Assembly: GCA_003576695.1 (NCBI GenBank)
Contig: QOZQ01000007.1
Span: 1-41,276, forward strand
DNA length: 41,276 nt
Direction: 5' to 3'
Origin: Taklimakanibacter lacteus
Lineage (GTDB): Bacteria > Pseudomonadota > Alphaproteobacteria > Rhizobiales > Aestuariivirgaceae
In this document: piece after piece, positions 24,298 to 31,842 of the stretch
Layout: each line of letters begins with the position of its first letter
Numbering within the stretch: position 1 is the first letter of the stretch
The notes under the pieces: model-generated
Databases searched by the model: none
The model's input: only the letters and a program-made list of their open reading frames with translations
Told to the model about the DNA's origin: nothing
Translations under genes and position numbers: made by a program

Positions 24298-25338
24298 TCA
24301 CTCCGCCGCTTCGAGGCGATGCACCTGCTCGGCCACCGCCGCCAGCGCCTGGTCCACGATCTCCACACCCGCACCCCGGCGATGCGCATTCTCGGACAAA
24401 ACGCGGCGCCAGAAGCGCCCGCCCGGCTCGCCATGGAACAAGCCCAGCATGTGGCGCGTGATGCGCGCCAGTCCGGGCGTTCTTGCCAGCTCGGCGGTGA
24501 TATAGGGCTTCATGCGCGCGACGATGTCGGCGCGCGTCAGCGCCGGCGGCGCCTCGCCGAAGAGGCGGTGATCCACATCGGCCAGAATCCACGGCGTGTG
24601 ATAGGCGGCGCGCCCCAGCATGACGCCATCGACATGCGGGAGATGGGCCTCCGCCTCATCCAATGAAGCGATGCCGCCATTGATGATGATGGTGAGCCCG
24701 GGCCGCGATTTCTTCAGGCGATAGACGCGTTCGTAATCGAGCGGCGGGATCTCGCGGTTCTCCTTGGGCGAGAGTCCTTCGAGCCAGGCCTTGCGGGCAT
24801 GGACGATGAAGGTCCCACATCCGGTCGCCGCCACGGTGGCGACGAAGCGGTCGAGATCCTCATCCTCGTCCTGGTCGTCGATGCCGATCCGGCATTTTAC
24901 GGTGACCGGGACGGACACGGCTTCCCGCATCGCCGCGACGCCCTCGGCGACGAGACCGGGCTCGACCATGAGGCAGGCGCCAAAGCGCCCTTCCTGCACG
25001 CGATCCGACGGGCAGCCGACATTGAGATTGATCTCGCAATAGCCGAAGTCTTCGCCCCATTTCGCCGCCTCGGCCAGGAGCTTCGGATCGCTGCCGCCGA
25101 CCTGCAGGGCGACCGGCTGCTCGTCGGGGTCGAAACCGATCAGGCGCTCGCGGTCGCCATGGCGGATCGCCTGGGCGGTCACCATCTCGGTATAGAGCAA
25201 GGCATGGCGCGTCATCTGGCGGTGGAAGAACCGGCAATGCCGGTCACTCCAGTCCATCATGGGGGCGACGGAAAATCTGTGAGGCGCAAAATACCTTGTA
25301 CCGTGAGTTTTATCAATATCTTGTGCCACTTTATTCAC
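24298..25338 (-). CDS. dusA: tRNA-dihydrouridine(20/20a) synthase
   Basis: A 346-residue flavoenzyme that reduces U20/U20a in tRNA D-loops. DusA signatures: RFSVAPMMDWSDRHCR, YTEMVTAQAIRHGDRERL, ALQVGGSDP, INLNVGCPSDRVQEGRFGAC (the GCP cysteine is the catalytic acid), VHARKAWLEGLSPKENREIP and NGGIASL. The first ~20 residues, from GTG 25338, are AT-rich in codon use (NKVAQDIDKTHGTRYF) and unlike the rest of the gene; they appear to be supplied by the adjoining genomic island, which joins here. The gene is otherwise intact, so function is probably preserved with a new 5' end and promoter. Confidence 0.93.
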   Translation of the reverse strand: MNKVAQDIDKTHGTRYFAPHRFSVAPMMDWSDRHCRFFHRQMTRHALLYTEMVTAQAIRHGDRERLIGFDPDEQPVALQVGGSDPKLLAEAAKWGEDFGYCEINLNVGCPSDRVQEGRFGACLMVEPGLVAEGVAAMREAVSVPVTVKCRIGIDDQDEDEDLDRFVATVAATGCGTFIVHARKAWLEGLSPKENREIPPLDYERVYRLKKSRPGLTIIINGGIASLDEAEAHLPHVDGVMLGRAAYHTPWILADVDHRLFGEAPPALTRADIVARMKPYITAELARTPGLARITRHMLGLFHGEPGGRFWRRVLSENAHRRGAGVEIVDQALAAVAEQVHRLEAAE

Positions 25339-25340
25339 GT
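25262..25340. other. probable island attachment junction in the dusA 5' end
   Basis: The GC-rich dusA codons for VAPMMDWSDRH give way abruptly to AT-rich sequence encoding the substitute N-terminus, and an integrase gene points away from this border 100 bp further on. The conserved PMMDW segment of dusA is a known target of dusA-specific tyrosine recombinases. The exact core cannot be fixed because the other end, with the duplicated dusA fragment, is not in the window. Confidence 0.6.
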
Positions 25341-25358
25341 CTCATTGCCGCTCGTTTT

Positions 25359-25427
25359 GGACCAAATCCGGCCGTTTTGACCCTAGATTTGGTCCCGTGG
25401 ACCAAATATAATTCCCGTGGACCAAAT
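25359..25427. repeat. four GGACCAAAT repeats before the integrase gene
   Basis: GGACCAAAT occurs directly at 25359, 25399 and 25419 and inverted (ATTTGGTCC) at 25387. Direct starts are 40 and 20 bp apart, i.e. whole helical turns, and two copies share the longer CCCGTGGACCAAAT context. They lie between the dusA border and the integrase start, as expected for arm-type integrase or excisionase sites or an operator controlling the integrase. Confidence 0.6.
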
Positions 25428-25440
25428 CAGAAAGTGGGAC

Positions 25441-26511
25441 ATGGGTACCATCTCGCCACGCAAGCGGAAAAACGGCAGCGTCGCCTATCGCGCGCGCGTG
25501 CGGGTGATGCGGGATGGCGTGACCTACCATGAGACAGAGACCTTTGACAGGCGGCCGGCGGCAACTGCTTGGATGAAGCAGCGTGAACGCGAGCTCGCGA
25601 AGCCAGGCGTGATCGACCGCGTGAAGACGGCCGACGCAACCTTGGCGAAAGCCATCGATCGCTACATCGAGGAATCCGTCAAGCAGATTGGCCGCACGAA
25701 GGCCCAAGTGCTGAAAGCGATCAAGAAGTTTCCCATCGCCGATATGCCCTGCTCGACGATCAAGTCGAAAGATATCATCGAGTTCATGCAATCACTGACG
25801 GCCCAACCACAAACTGTCGGCAACTACGCCAGTCATCTTGCTGCGATCTTCGCCATTGCACGACCGATGTGGGATTACAGCCTCGATGATCGAGAGATGA
25901 AGGACGCGATCAAGGTCGCACGCCGCTTGGGCATTATCTCGCGCTCCGTCCAACGTGATCGCCGACCAACGCTTGAGGAACTGGACAGGTTGTTGGCGCA
26001 CTTCATCGATAGGCGCAAGCGTGCTCCCCAAGCGATGCCGATGCACAAGGTTATTGTCTTCGCCCTCTTCTCAACTCGCCGCCAAGAGGAAATCACGTGC
26101 ATTGCCTGGGATGACTTCCAGAAAGAGCACAAGCGCGTGATGGTGCGAGACATGAAGCACCCTGGTGAGAAGATCGGCAATGATACCTGGGTGGACGTTC
26201 CGCCGGAGGCCATGCAGGTCATTGAAAGCATGCCCAAGAGGAAGCCGGAAATCTTTCCCTACTCCACCGATGCTATCACCGCCAACTTCACGCGCGCGTG
26301 CAAGCTGCTTGGCATCGAAGACTTGCATTTTCACGATCTGCGTCACGAGGGAATTTCACGCCTGTTCGAGATGGGCTGGAATATTCCTCACGTCGCTGGG
26401 GTCAGCGGACACCGATCATGGGTCAGCCTCAAGCGCTATACTCACATTCGAGAAACAGGGGACAAATACGCTAACTGGACCGGCCTTCAAATGGCTATCA
26501 GCGCGAATTGA
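25441..26511 (+). CDS. tyrosine recombinase / integrase of a dusA-targeted island
   Basis: A 356-residue phage-type integrase. The N-terminal ~60 residues (SPRKRKNGSVAYRARVRVMR) form the arm-binding domain, residues about 65-160 the SAM-like core-binding domain, and the C-terminal half the catalytic domain. All catalytic residues are visible: Arg in FSTRRQEEI (213/214), Lys239 (DMKHPG), His298 and Arg301 (HDLRHEG), His324 (SGHRSW) and Tyr333 (KRYTHIR). The start at 25441 is chosen over 25417 because the latter lies within the last repeat copy. Its place next to the dusA 5' end identifies the target site. It points away from dusA. Confidence 0.93.
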   Translation: MGTISPRKRKNGSVAYRARVRVMRDGVTYHETETFDRRPAATAWMKQRERELAKPGVIDRVKTADATLAKAIDRYIEESVKQIGRTKAQVLKAIKKFPIADMPCSTIKSKDIIEFMQSLTAQPQTVGNYASHLAAIFAIARPMWDYSLDDREMKDAIKVARRLGIISRSVQRDRRPTLEELDRLLAHFIDRRKRAPQAMPMHKVIVFALFSTRRQEEITCIAWDDFQKEHKRVMVRDMKHPGEKIGNDTWVDVPPEAMQVIESMPKRKPEIFPYSTDAITANFTRACKLLGIEDLHFHDLRHEGISRLFEMGWNIPHVAGVSGHRSWVSLKRYTHIRETGDKYANWTGLQMAISAN

Positions 26512-26663
26512 GATCGAGGTTCGCGCAAATCTGCTGGGAACCCCGCGCTTCGGCGGAACAAACTTGCTGTGTTCACAACTGGCGCCCGTTTTACCTACAA
26601 CATCGACGGGAACCTGCGACTCGACTGTCATGTCATCTCCTCCTGCAAGAATGGAGAATAGAC

Positions 26664-27020
26664 ATGACCAGAAACCCAGATCGCATTCATATGCTTATGG
26701 GCTCATACGAGATCGACAAGCCAGCGGAGCCGCCGAAGCATGCCGGCCCTCCTACAGTTCTATCTGGGCTACCGAGGACAATTCGCCGACACGAGCTGCA
26801 TATGATCGTTCCGCTTGCCGATACCACTATCTACGAGATGGAGATCAGAGGCGAATTCCCGCGCCGTTACTATCTCACACCTCGATGCGTAGTGTGGGAC
26901 CTCGGCGAAGTCGAGACTTGGCTTAGGCAGCGCCGCAAGGACAGCGAGGCTGGCCGCATCAGGAAGGCGCCATCCCCAGATGTTCGCTTGCGCAAGACGC
27001 GGCCGATGAAGAAGCGTTGA
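26664..27020 (+). CDS. AlpA-like excisionase/regulator
   Basis: A 118-residue protein. Residues about 48-100 show the AlpA/winged MerR-like pattern: a helix ending in VPLADTTIYEMEIRGEFPRRYYL and CVVWDLGEVETWLRQRR. AlpA proteins activate integrase or act as excisionases (recombination directionality factors) of phage-like elements, which fits its place 152 bp after the integrase. The N-terminal 45 residues and the basic C-terminal tail are extra. The start at 26664 has GGAG about 8 nt upstream. The gene end overlaps the next start (TTGA). Confidence 0.75.
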   Translation: MTRNPDRIHMLMGSYEIDKPAEPPKHAGPPTVLSGLPRTIRRHELHMIVPLADTTIYEMEIRGEFPRRYYLTPRCVVWDLGEVETWLRQRRKDSEAGRIRKAPSPDVRLRKTRPMKKR

Positions 27021-27250
27021 GTCTGCCTCGACAGAGCTATCGCCCCGCATGGCGCGATAGCTCCCGAGCAGCAGTGGCCGCCATTGAAAGCTTGGCCTTG
27101 CTGCCTGCCTACTGGCTTTTCTGGCGCCGGCAAGATTCCAAGGACTCAGCGCAAACCCGTGTCGCACTGACCTCGATCCTTGCGGTGATCATCTGGTGGA
27201 GCTTCCTAATTGGCCACGTCCTCAACAACATCATGGGCTTTGCATCGTGA
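27017..27250 (+). CDS. small membrane protein of unknown function
   Basis: A 77-residue protein starting at TTG 27017, overlapping the AlpA-like stop by 4 bp, so translation is probably coupled. A basic N-terminal half (SLPRQSYRPAWRDSSRAAVA) includes a weak hydrophobic patch, and a clear transmembrane helix SILAVIIWWSFLIGHVL lies at the end. I do not recognise the family. It overlaps the following gene by 4 bp (GTGA). Confidence 0.55.
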   Translation: MSLPRQSYRPAWRDSSRAAVAAIESLALLPAYWLFWRRQDSKDSAQTRVALTSILAVIIWWSFLIGHVLNNIMGFAS

Positions 27251-27612
27251 CGCCGTCGCCCCGCTTCCGCCTTTTCGCTTGCGTATACGGAGTCGCTTTC
27301 GCCGTCCTCTACGTGATCGCGGTGAAAGCCGATCTTGCACTCTTCACCGTCTATCCGGCGATCGGCGTGATCCTTCCTGGCACACACCACGCCAGGGATG
27401 TTGTCGATCCCGCGGTCGCATTCATCAATCCCGCTATGTACTGGTACGGGTGGACCGCCAGTGCAGCTCTGGGCGCGTTCCTCCTCGCTATCGTGGCCGC
27501 TGCGATACCCGCGCAGTGGACGACAAGAGTTTGGGCAGGATTGGTATGGGTCGTCCCGGTAGCTGCGATGATCGCTTGCATATATCTGACCTTGCCATGG
27601 TTTCGACTCTAG
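27247..27612 (+). CDS. four-helix membrane protein of unknown function
   Basis: A 121-residue protein from GTG 27247, coupled to the previous gene by a GTGA overlap. Four hydrophobic segments are visible: LFACVYGVAFAVLYVIAV, a shorter one near LFTVYPAIGVIL, WTASAALGAFLLAIVAAAI and VWAGLVWVVPVAAMIACIYL. No family recognised. Together with the AlpA-like gene and the preceding small membrane gene it forms a tight three-gene unit, which suggests a role in island biology rather than copper handling. Confidence 0.6.
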   Translation: MTPSPRFRLFACVYGVAFAVLYVIAVKADLALFTVYPAIGVILPGTHHARDVVDPAVAFINPAMYWYGWTASAALGAFLLAIVAAAIPAQWTTRVWAGLVWVVPVAAMIACIYLTLPWFRL

Positions 27613-27767
27613 GCAGGAGAGCATCCAAGCTGACCGCGGCGGCTCACGTTAGGCGACACTTCCGCGAAAGCGCGGCAGGCGCAACGCATTCGCGGTTACC
27701 ATCACAGTCGGGTTTCGGCCAGGATCGCCATCCAGAGCGTGGTTGCGCTAAACAGCGTGGCGATCAG

Positions 27768-27986
27768 AACGATCGCTTTTGTGAGGGTGTCGACGCCATC
27801 GCGAAACAGCATCTCGCCGAGGTTGATCGCAAGATCTCGGATCTGTCAGCGCTTCGCCGGGAGCTTGCCGACTTCATCGGACGGTGCGGTTGCGGCACTA
27901 TCGCAGATTGCCGGATCGTTGCGGCTTTAGGCCCACCGCACGCTACGCCGCCCGATCAGATGCAGCGTCAGCTCGGATCGACTTGA
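27768..27986 (+). pseudogene. merR: C-terminal relic of a MerR-family metal regulator
   Basis: This frame reads CEGVDAIAKQHLAEVDRKIS, then DLSALRRELADFIGRCGCG and TIADCRIVAALG: the dimerisation helix and C-terminal metal loop of MerR/CueR-type regulators. The DNA-binding half is absent; upstream sequence in this frame has no MerR character and no start is evident. It occupies the 444-bp stretch 27613-28056 between the small membrane genes and the copper operon, exactly where a metal-responsive regulator would be expected. The remainder of that stretch holds nothing I can assign. Confidence 0.6.
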
Positions 27987-28056
27987 GTGCATCGGATGGT
28001 CACACATCCGTGATCGACCTTGTCCCGTCGAGGCTTTGCCGTATCCTAGGAGTGCT

Positions 28057-28413
28057 ATGACGCATCGGCCCATTCGGCGGATACTGGCACTATTCCTTGC
28101 CGTCTTCGTGACGGTGGGTATGAGCCTGTCGGCTGTACAGGCCAGTGACATGGCGGCCAAGATGACCATGTCCTCCGACATGAGCGGTTCCTCAGACGAC
28201 GGTTGTCAGGGCTGTCCAGCCGGTGGGGGTGATGATGGCGCCATGGCCTCGTGCCCGCCCAACTGCATGGCTCCCGTCCTTGCCTTGCTGCCCCACGTAC
28301 CGAGCGTCGCGGGAGTTTTCCTCTCGCCTCTGCAGCCAGCGGCATATCCGGTGCTGAGCGGACGAACCGCTTGGCCTGACCCCTACCCTCCTAAACCCAG
28401 CGATCTCGGCTGA
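28057..28413 (+). CDS. secreted Met/Cys-rich protein, first gene of the copper cluster
   Basis: A 118-residue protein with an N-terminal signal segment (RRILALFLAVFVTVGMSLSA), then a Met/Asp/Cys-rich region (MAAKMTMSSDMSGSSDDG, CQGCP, SCPPNC) that looks like a soft-metal binding site, and a Pro-rich tail. No named family is certain; it resembles small periplasmic copper-handling proteins found ahead of multicopper oxidase genes. The start at 28057 has TAGGAG about 5 nt upstream. It follows a merR relic and precedes the oxidase by 150 bp; that gap contains a GCGTGC-TTGA-GCACGC hairpin (28466-28481). Confidence 0.6.
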   Translation: MTHRPIRRILALFLAVFVTVGMSLSAVQASDMAAKMTMSSDMSGSSDDGCQGCPAGGGDDGAMASCPPNCMAPVLALLPHVPSVAGVFLSPLQPAAYPVLSGRTAWPDPYPPKPSDLG

Positions 28414-28563
28414 CGCATTGTCGGCTGTCATAGACGGCTGATCCCTGCGTCATGAGTGCGCCCACGCGTGCTTGAGCACGCAATGGCGCGTCGCGAGCGG
28501 CGACGCCGGCATTTCAGCGCTGGCGACCTGCGCCGCGCACCGAGACCGCAGAAGGGTTCGAGA

Positions 28564-30024
28564 GTGAACAATAGATCAAGTCGTCTCGTCTCGCGTCGGA
28601 GATTTCTCCTGGCGAGCGCAAGCATTGCCGTCAGTTCGTTGCCGTTCGTCCGGCCGTCGCGCGCCGCCACGGGAAACGAACTTCGTATCGTCGCCGCGCC
28701 AGCAAAGGCCTTGCTCATCGACAGGGATCGCCCACGAACCGCGGTGTGGGCCTATGACGGGACGATCCCAGGCCCAACGCTTCGCCTCAAGCAGGGTGAG
28801 GCGGTTCGCATCGTCGTCGAGAACCGGCTCGACGAGGATACGACGGTCCATTGGCACGGCATCCGTCTGCCGAATGCCATGGATGGCGTGCCCGGTTTGA
28901 CCCAGGCGCCGATCAAACCAGGCGAAACCTTCACCTATGAATTCACGCCACCTGACGCCGGCACGTTCTGGTACCACCCGCATGCCAACAGCCTCGAACA
29001 GCTCGGGCGCGGGCTTGCCGGCGCACTGATCATCGAGGAGCGGGAGCCCATCGTCGTCGATCGCGAGATGCTGTGGGTAGTCACCGACTGGCGCCTCACA
29101 TCAGGTGGCCAGATCGCCTCCGGCTTCGGCAACCGCATGGAAGCCGCAATGTCGGGCCGGATCGGCAACACCGTCACGCTGAACGGCGTCGTCCCCGAAG
29201 ATCAACCGGTGCGTGCCGGCGAGCGCATCCGCCTTCGCCTCGTCAACGCCTCGCTCGCGCGCATCATGGCGCTTCGCTTCGAGGGCCATCGGCCGGTCGT
29301 GATCGCGACCGACGGCCAGCCCTGCGATCCGCATGAGCCTGTGGGCGGCCGCCTCCTGCTCGGTCCCGCCATGCGCACCGACGTCGTCCTCGACATGGTG
29401 GGTGAGCCGGGCCGGCGCTATCGGATCATCGACGACTTCTACGAGGGTCTCGCCTACTGGCTCACCCACCTCGCCTACACCGATGACCCGCCGCTGCGCA
29501 GCGACCCTCCCGATGCCCCGTTGCGCCTGCCAGCCAACCCGCTGCCCGAGCCCGATCTTTCCAGTGCCCAACGTCACGAGCTGAAGCTCGAGGGCGGCAT
29601 GATGAGCGGCATGGGAATGATGGGCGGCGGCATGATGCAGGGCATGGGCGGCATGATGGGGCACGGCCGTGCCGTCTGGACCATCAACGGTAACTCCATG
29701 ACCGGCGATGGGCACGCCGGCATGCCGCCGCTCGTCACGCTCGCGCAAGGGCAAAACCACGTCATCACGCTGCGGAACGACACGGCTTGGTGGCATCCAA
29801 TGCACCTGCACGGCTTCAGCTACCGAGTGCTTGCCCGCAATGGAGCGCCGGTCCCGCACAACCAATGGGCCGACACCGTGCTCATGGCGCCCAGAGACTC
29901 GGTCGACATCGCTTTCGTCGCCGACAATCCCGGCGACTGGATGCTGCATTGTCACGTCACGGATCATCAGACCGCCGGGCTGATGACGGTGCTGCGTGTC
30001 GGTGGCGGGAGAAGCAAGACATGA
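28564..30024 (+). CDS. Tat-exported multicopper oxidase
   Basis: A 486-residue oxidase of the CopA/CueO type, likely oxidising Cu(I) in the periplasm. The N-terminus has a twin-arginine signal (SRRRFLLASASIAVSS). Copper ligands are in HWHG (96-99), YHPHAN (137-142), HPMHLHG and the final HCHVTDHQTAGLM. A Met-rich loop (GGMMSGMGMMGGGMMQGMGG) lies before the last ligand blocks, as in CueO where it feeds Cu(I). The start chosen is GTG 28564 with AAGGG upstream; the frame stays open to GTG 28456. It overlaps the cytochrome c gene by 4 bp. Confidence 0.92.
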   Translation: MNNRSSRLVSRRRFLLASASIAVSSLPFVRPSRAATGNELRIVAAPAKALLIDRDRPRTAVWAYDGTIPGPTLRLKQGEAVRIVVENRLDEDTTVHWHGIRLPNAMDGVPGLTQAPIKPGETFTYEFTPPDAGTFWYHPHANSLEQLGRGLAGALIIEEREPIVVDREMLWVVTDWRLTSGGQIASGFGNRMEAAMSGRIGNTVTLNGVVPEDQPVRAGERIRLRLVNASLARIMALRFEGHRPVVIATDGQPCDPHEPVGGRLLLGPAMRTDVVLDMVGEPGRRYRIIDDFYEGLAYWLTHLAYTDDPPLRSDPPDAPLRLPANPLPEPDLSSAQRHELKLEGGMMSGMGMMGGGMMQGMGGMMGHGRAVWTINGNSMTGDGHAGMPPLVTLAQGQNHVITLRNDTAWWHPMHLHGFSYRVLARNGAPVPHNQWADTVLMAPRDSVDIAFVADNPGDWMLHCHVTDHQTAGLMTVLRVGGGRSKT

Positions 30025-30725
30025 AGCGCTTCATCGCATCCGTCTCCGTCGGCTTTGCTCTCCTTTCGGCGAACAGCGCACCCGCAGCCGACGGCAATGC
30101 CAAGCGTGGCGGCGAGTTCTATCGCGCCTGCGTCGCGTGCCATTCGCTGGAACCTGGCGTTCACCTGACAGGCCCCAGCCTCGCAGGACTCTGGGACCGG
30201 CCGGCTGGCAGGATCGATAGCTTCGTTCGCTATTCGCCCGGGCTGAAGTCGGCCGACTTCTCCTGGGATGCGGACACGGTGAACGCCTGGCTTGCCGATC
30301 CGAATGCAATGGTGCCGGGCACGTACATGGTATTCCGCGGAATTGAGCGTGATCGGGACCGCGCAGATCTCATCGCCTTCCTGAGAATTGCCATGGCCCA
30401 GGGTGGGGCGAAGACGGTGGTCGAGCAGAAGCTCGTGCCTCCTGATTATGTCCGTGGTCAGCAACCGGAACCGCTGTCGGGCGCTCTCGAACACGCGCAA
30501 GTCACCGCGATCCGCCATTGCGCCGACAGCTACTTCATCGCGACGGCCGACGGCAGAGAGACCCCCTACTGGGAAATGAATGTCCGCCTGAAGGTGGATA
30601 GCCGCGGTACCGGGCCTGCACCTCGCAAGCCGGTCATCACCGGCGCCGGCATGATGGGCGACCGTGTCTCCGTGATCTTCTCCAGCATCGACGAGCTCGA
30701 GCGGTTCGTCGCGGAAAAATGCTGA
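30021..30725 (+). CDS. periplasmic cytochrome c family protein
   Basis: A 234-residue exported c-type cytochrome: signal peptide (RFIASVSVGFALLSANSAPA), a single haem motif CVACH (37-41) and the class I fold continuing through GPSLAGLWDRPAGR to the Met-ligand region (NAMVPGTYM). A second domain of about 100 residues, unassigned, follows (HCADSYFIATADGRETPYWE). Start ATG 30021 overlaps the oxidase stop (ATGA), so it is probably an electron partner of the oxidase. Confidence 0.85.
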   Translation: MKRFIASVSVGFALLSANSAPAADGNAKRGGEFYRACVACHSLEPGVHLTGPSLAGLWDRPAGRIDSFVRYSPGLKSADFSWDADTVNAWLADPNAMVPGTYMVFRGIERDRDRADLIAFLRIAMAQGGAKTVVEQKLVPPDYVRGQQPEPLSGALEHAQVTAIRHCADSYFIATADGRETPYWEMNVRLKVDSRGTGPAPRKPVITGAGMMGDRVSVIFSSIDELERFVAEKC

Positions 30726-30756
30726 ACGCAACAACCTCGACCGAAAGGACCTTGTC

Positions 30757-31194
30757 ATGCTTCGACTTCTCGCAATCGCCTCCCTGCTTTTCCTGGGACT
30801 TGCCCGCGCACACGCCGAGGACGTGCGCAAAGCCACACTCTACAAGAACCCGCAGTGCAGTTGCTGCGAAGGCTACGCAAACTATCTGCGCGCCAACGGC
30901 TTCAAGGTGGAGGTGAAGCCGACCAACGACCTCACCGAGATCAGCCGCAAGGCCGGCGTGCCTGAGGATTTTCAGGGCTGCCACACGATGTTCATCGACG
31001 GCTATGTCGTCGACGGCCACGTGCCGGTGAACACTGTCAACAAGCTCCTTAGGGAGCGCCCTGCCATCGCCGGCATCACCCTGCCCGGCATGCCGATGGG
31101 CTCGCCCGGCATGACCGGCGCCAAGACCGTTCCCTTCACGATCTACGCCGTCACAAAGGATGGCAAGGCGCCCACTGTCTACGCCACGGAATGA
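30757..31194 (+). CDS. DUF411 periplasmic metal-related protein
   Basis: A 145-residue exported protein with the DUF411 signature TLYKNPQCSCCEGYANYL (Cys34, Cys36, Cys37), a third Cys/His block GCHTMFIDGYVVDGHVP, and a Met-rich LPGMPMGSPGM segment. The family is typically found in copper resistance clusters and is thought to bind copper. Signal peptide: LRLLAIASLLFLGLARAHA. AAAGGA lies upstream of the ATG. It lies 31 bp after the cytochrome gene. Confidence 0.88.
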   Translation: MLRLLAIASLLFLGLARAHAEDVRKATLYKNPQCSCCEGYANYLRANGFKVEVKPTNDLTEISRKAGVPEDFQGCHTMFIDGYVVDGHVPVNTVNKLLRERPAIAGITLPGMPMGSPGMTGAKTVPFTIYAVTKDGKAPTVYATE

Positions 31195-31227
31195 GGGTGC
31201 CGTGACACGTCTAGGAAACCTGACGAG

Positions 31228-31842
31228 ATGACACACGATACAACACCGGTGGACTTGACTAATAGCTCCACTCGCGAGGTGGAAGCATCGCGGCGTCGCC
31301 TGCTCTACGTCGTTCCGATCGCAGCCTTTACCGCTTTGGCTGTCGTGCTCGCCTGGGGGCTTACGCGCAACGCGCAGGAGATTCCCTCGGCGCTGATCGG
31401 CAGGTCCGTTCCGGAATTCACCCTGCCACCGGTCAAGGGCCGAATCCTCGGCCTCTCGAGCGGCGATCTCCGCGGTGAGGTGTCGCTCGTCAACGTCTTC
31501 GCCTCTTGGTGCGTGGCGTGCCGCGCGGAGCATCCTCTGTTCATGCGCATTGCCGCGAACAAGACCGTACCGCTGCACGGCATCAACTATAAGGATCGGC
31601 CTGACGACGCGGCCAAATGGCTCGACACGCTGCGCGATCCCTACACTCGCACAGGCGCCGACTTCAATGGCCGTGTCGCCATCGACTGGGGCATCTATGG
31701 CGTGCCCGAGACCTTCGTGGTCAGCGCAGACGGGCGCATCGCCTACAAGCACATCGGGCCGGTCAGCGAGGAGGCTCTTGCGAACACAATCCTGCCTCTG
31801 ATCGCTCGGCTCCGGGCGGAAGCGACGGAGGCGCAACGATGA
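31228..31842 (+). CDS. DsbE/CcmG-like thiol:disulfide oxidoreductase
   Basis: A 204-residue membrane-tethered thioredoxin-fold protein. One N-terminal helix (LLYVVPIAAFTALAVVLAWG) is followed by SALIGRSVPEFTLPPVKG, the typical DsbE entry, the active site FASWCVACRAEHP (Cys95, Cys98) and the cis-Pro region YGVPETFVVSADG. It reduces haem-binding cysteines in apocytochrome c or keeps copper-site thiols reduced, taking electrons from CcdA, whose gene is 2.2 kb downstream in the same cluster. The final stop overlaps the next start by 4 bp. Confidence 0.88.
   Translation: MTHDTTPVDLTNSSTREVEASRRRLLYVVPIAAFTALAVVLAWGLTRNAQEIPSALIGRSVPEFTLPPVKGRILGLSSGDLRGEVSLVNVFASWCVACRAEHPLFMRIAANKTVPLHGINYKDRPDDAAKWLDTLRDPYTRTGADFNGRVAIDWGIYGVPETFVVSADGRIAYKHIGPVSEEALANTILPLIARLRAEATEAQR

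Noticed and set aside
27690-27830. Minus-strand frame with a transmembrane-like stretch (KAIVLIATLFSATTLWMAIL)
   Set aside because: It overlaps the much more specific MerR C-terminal reading on the plus strand, has no ribosome binding site and matches no family I know. It might be a relic tail of another gene, but the support is too thin.
28013-28050. MerR/CueR-type promoter with a long spacer before the copper operon
   Set aside because: CCTTG...CGAGG gives only a poor dyad, and any -10 box would sit almost on the start codon, leaving no leader.
29592-29664. Short tandem repeat / possible CRISPR-like array
   Set aside because: The repeated ATGATGGG and GGCATG units encode the Met-rich loop of the multicopper oxidase; the same explains 33040-33120 and 34867-34915. 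There are no spacer-repeat units.
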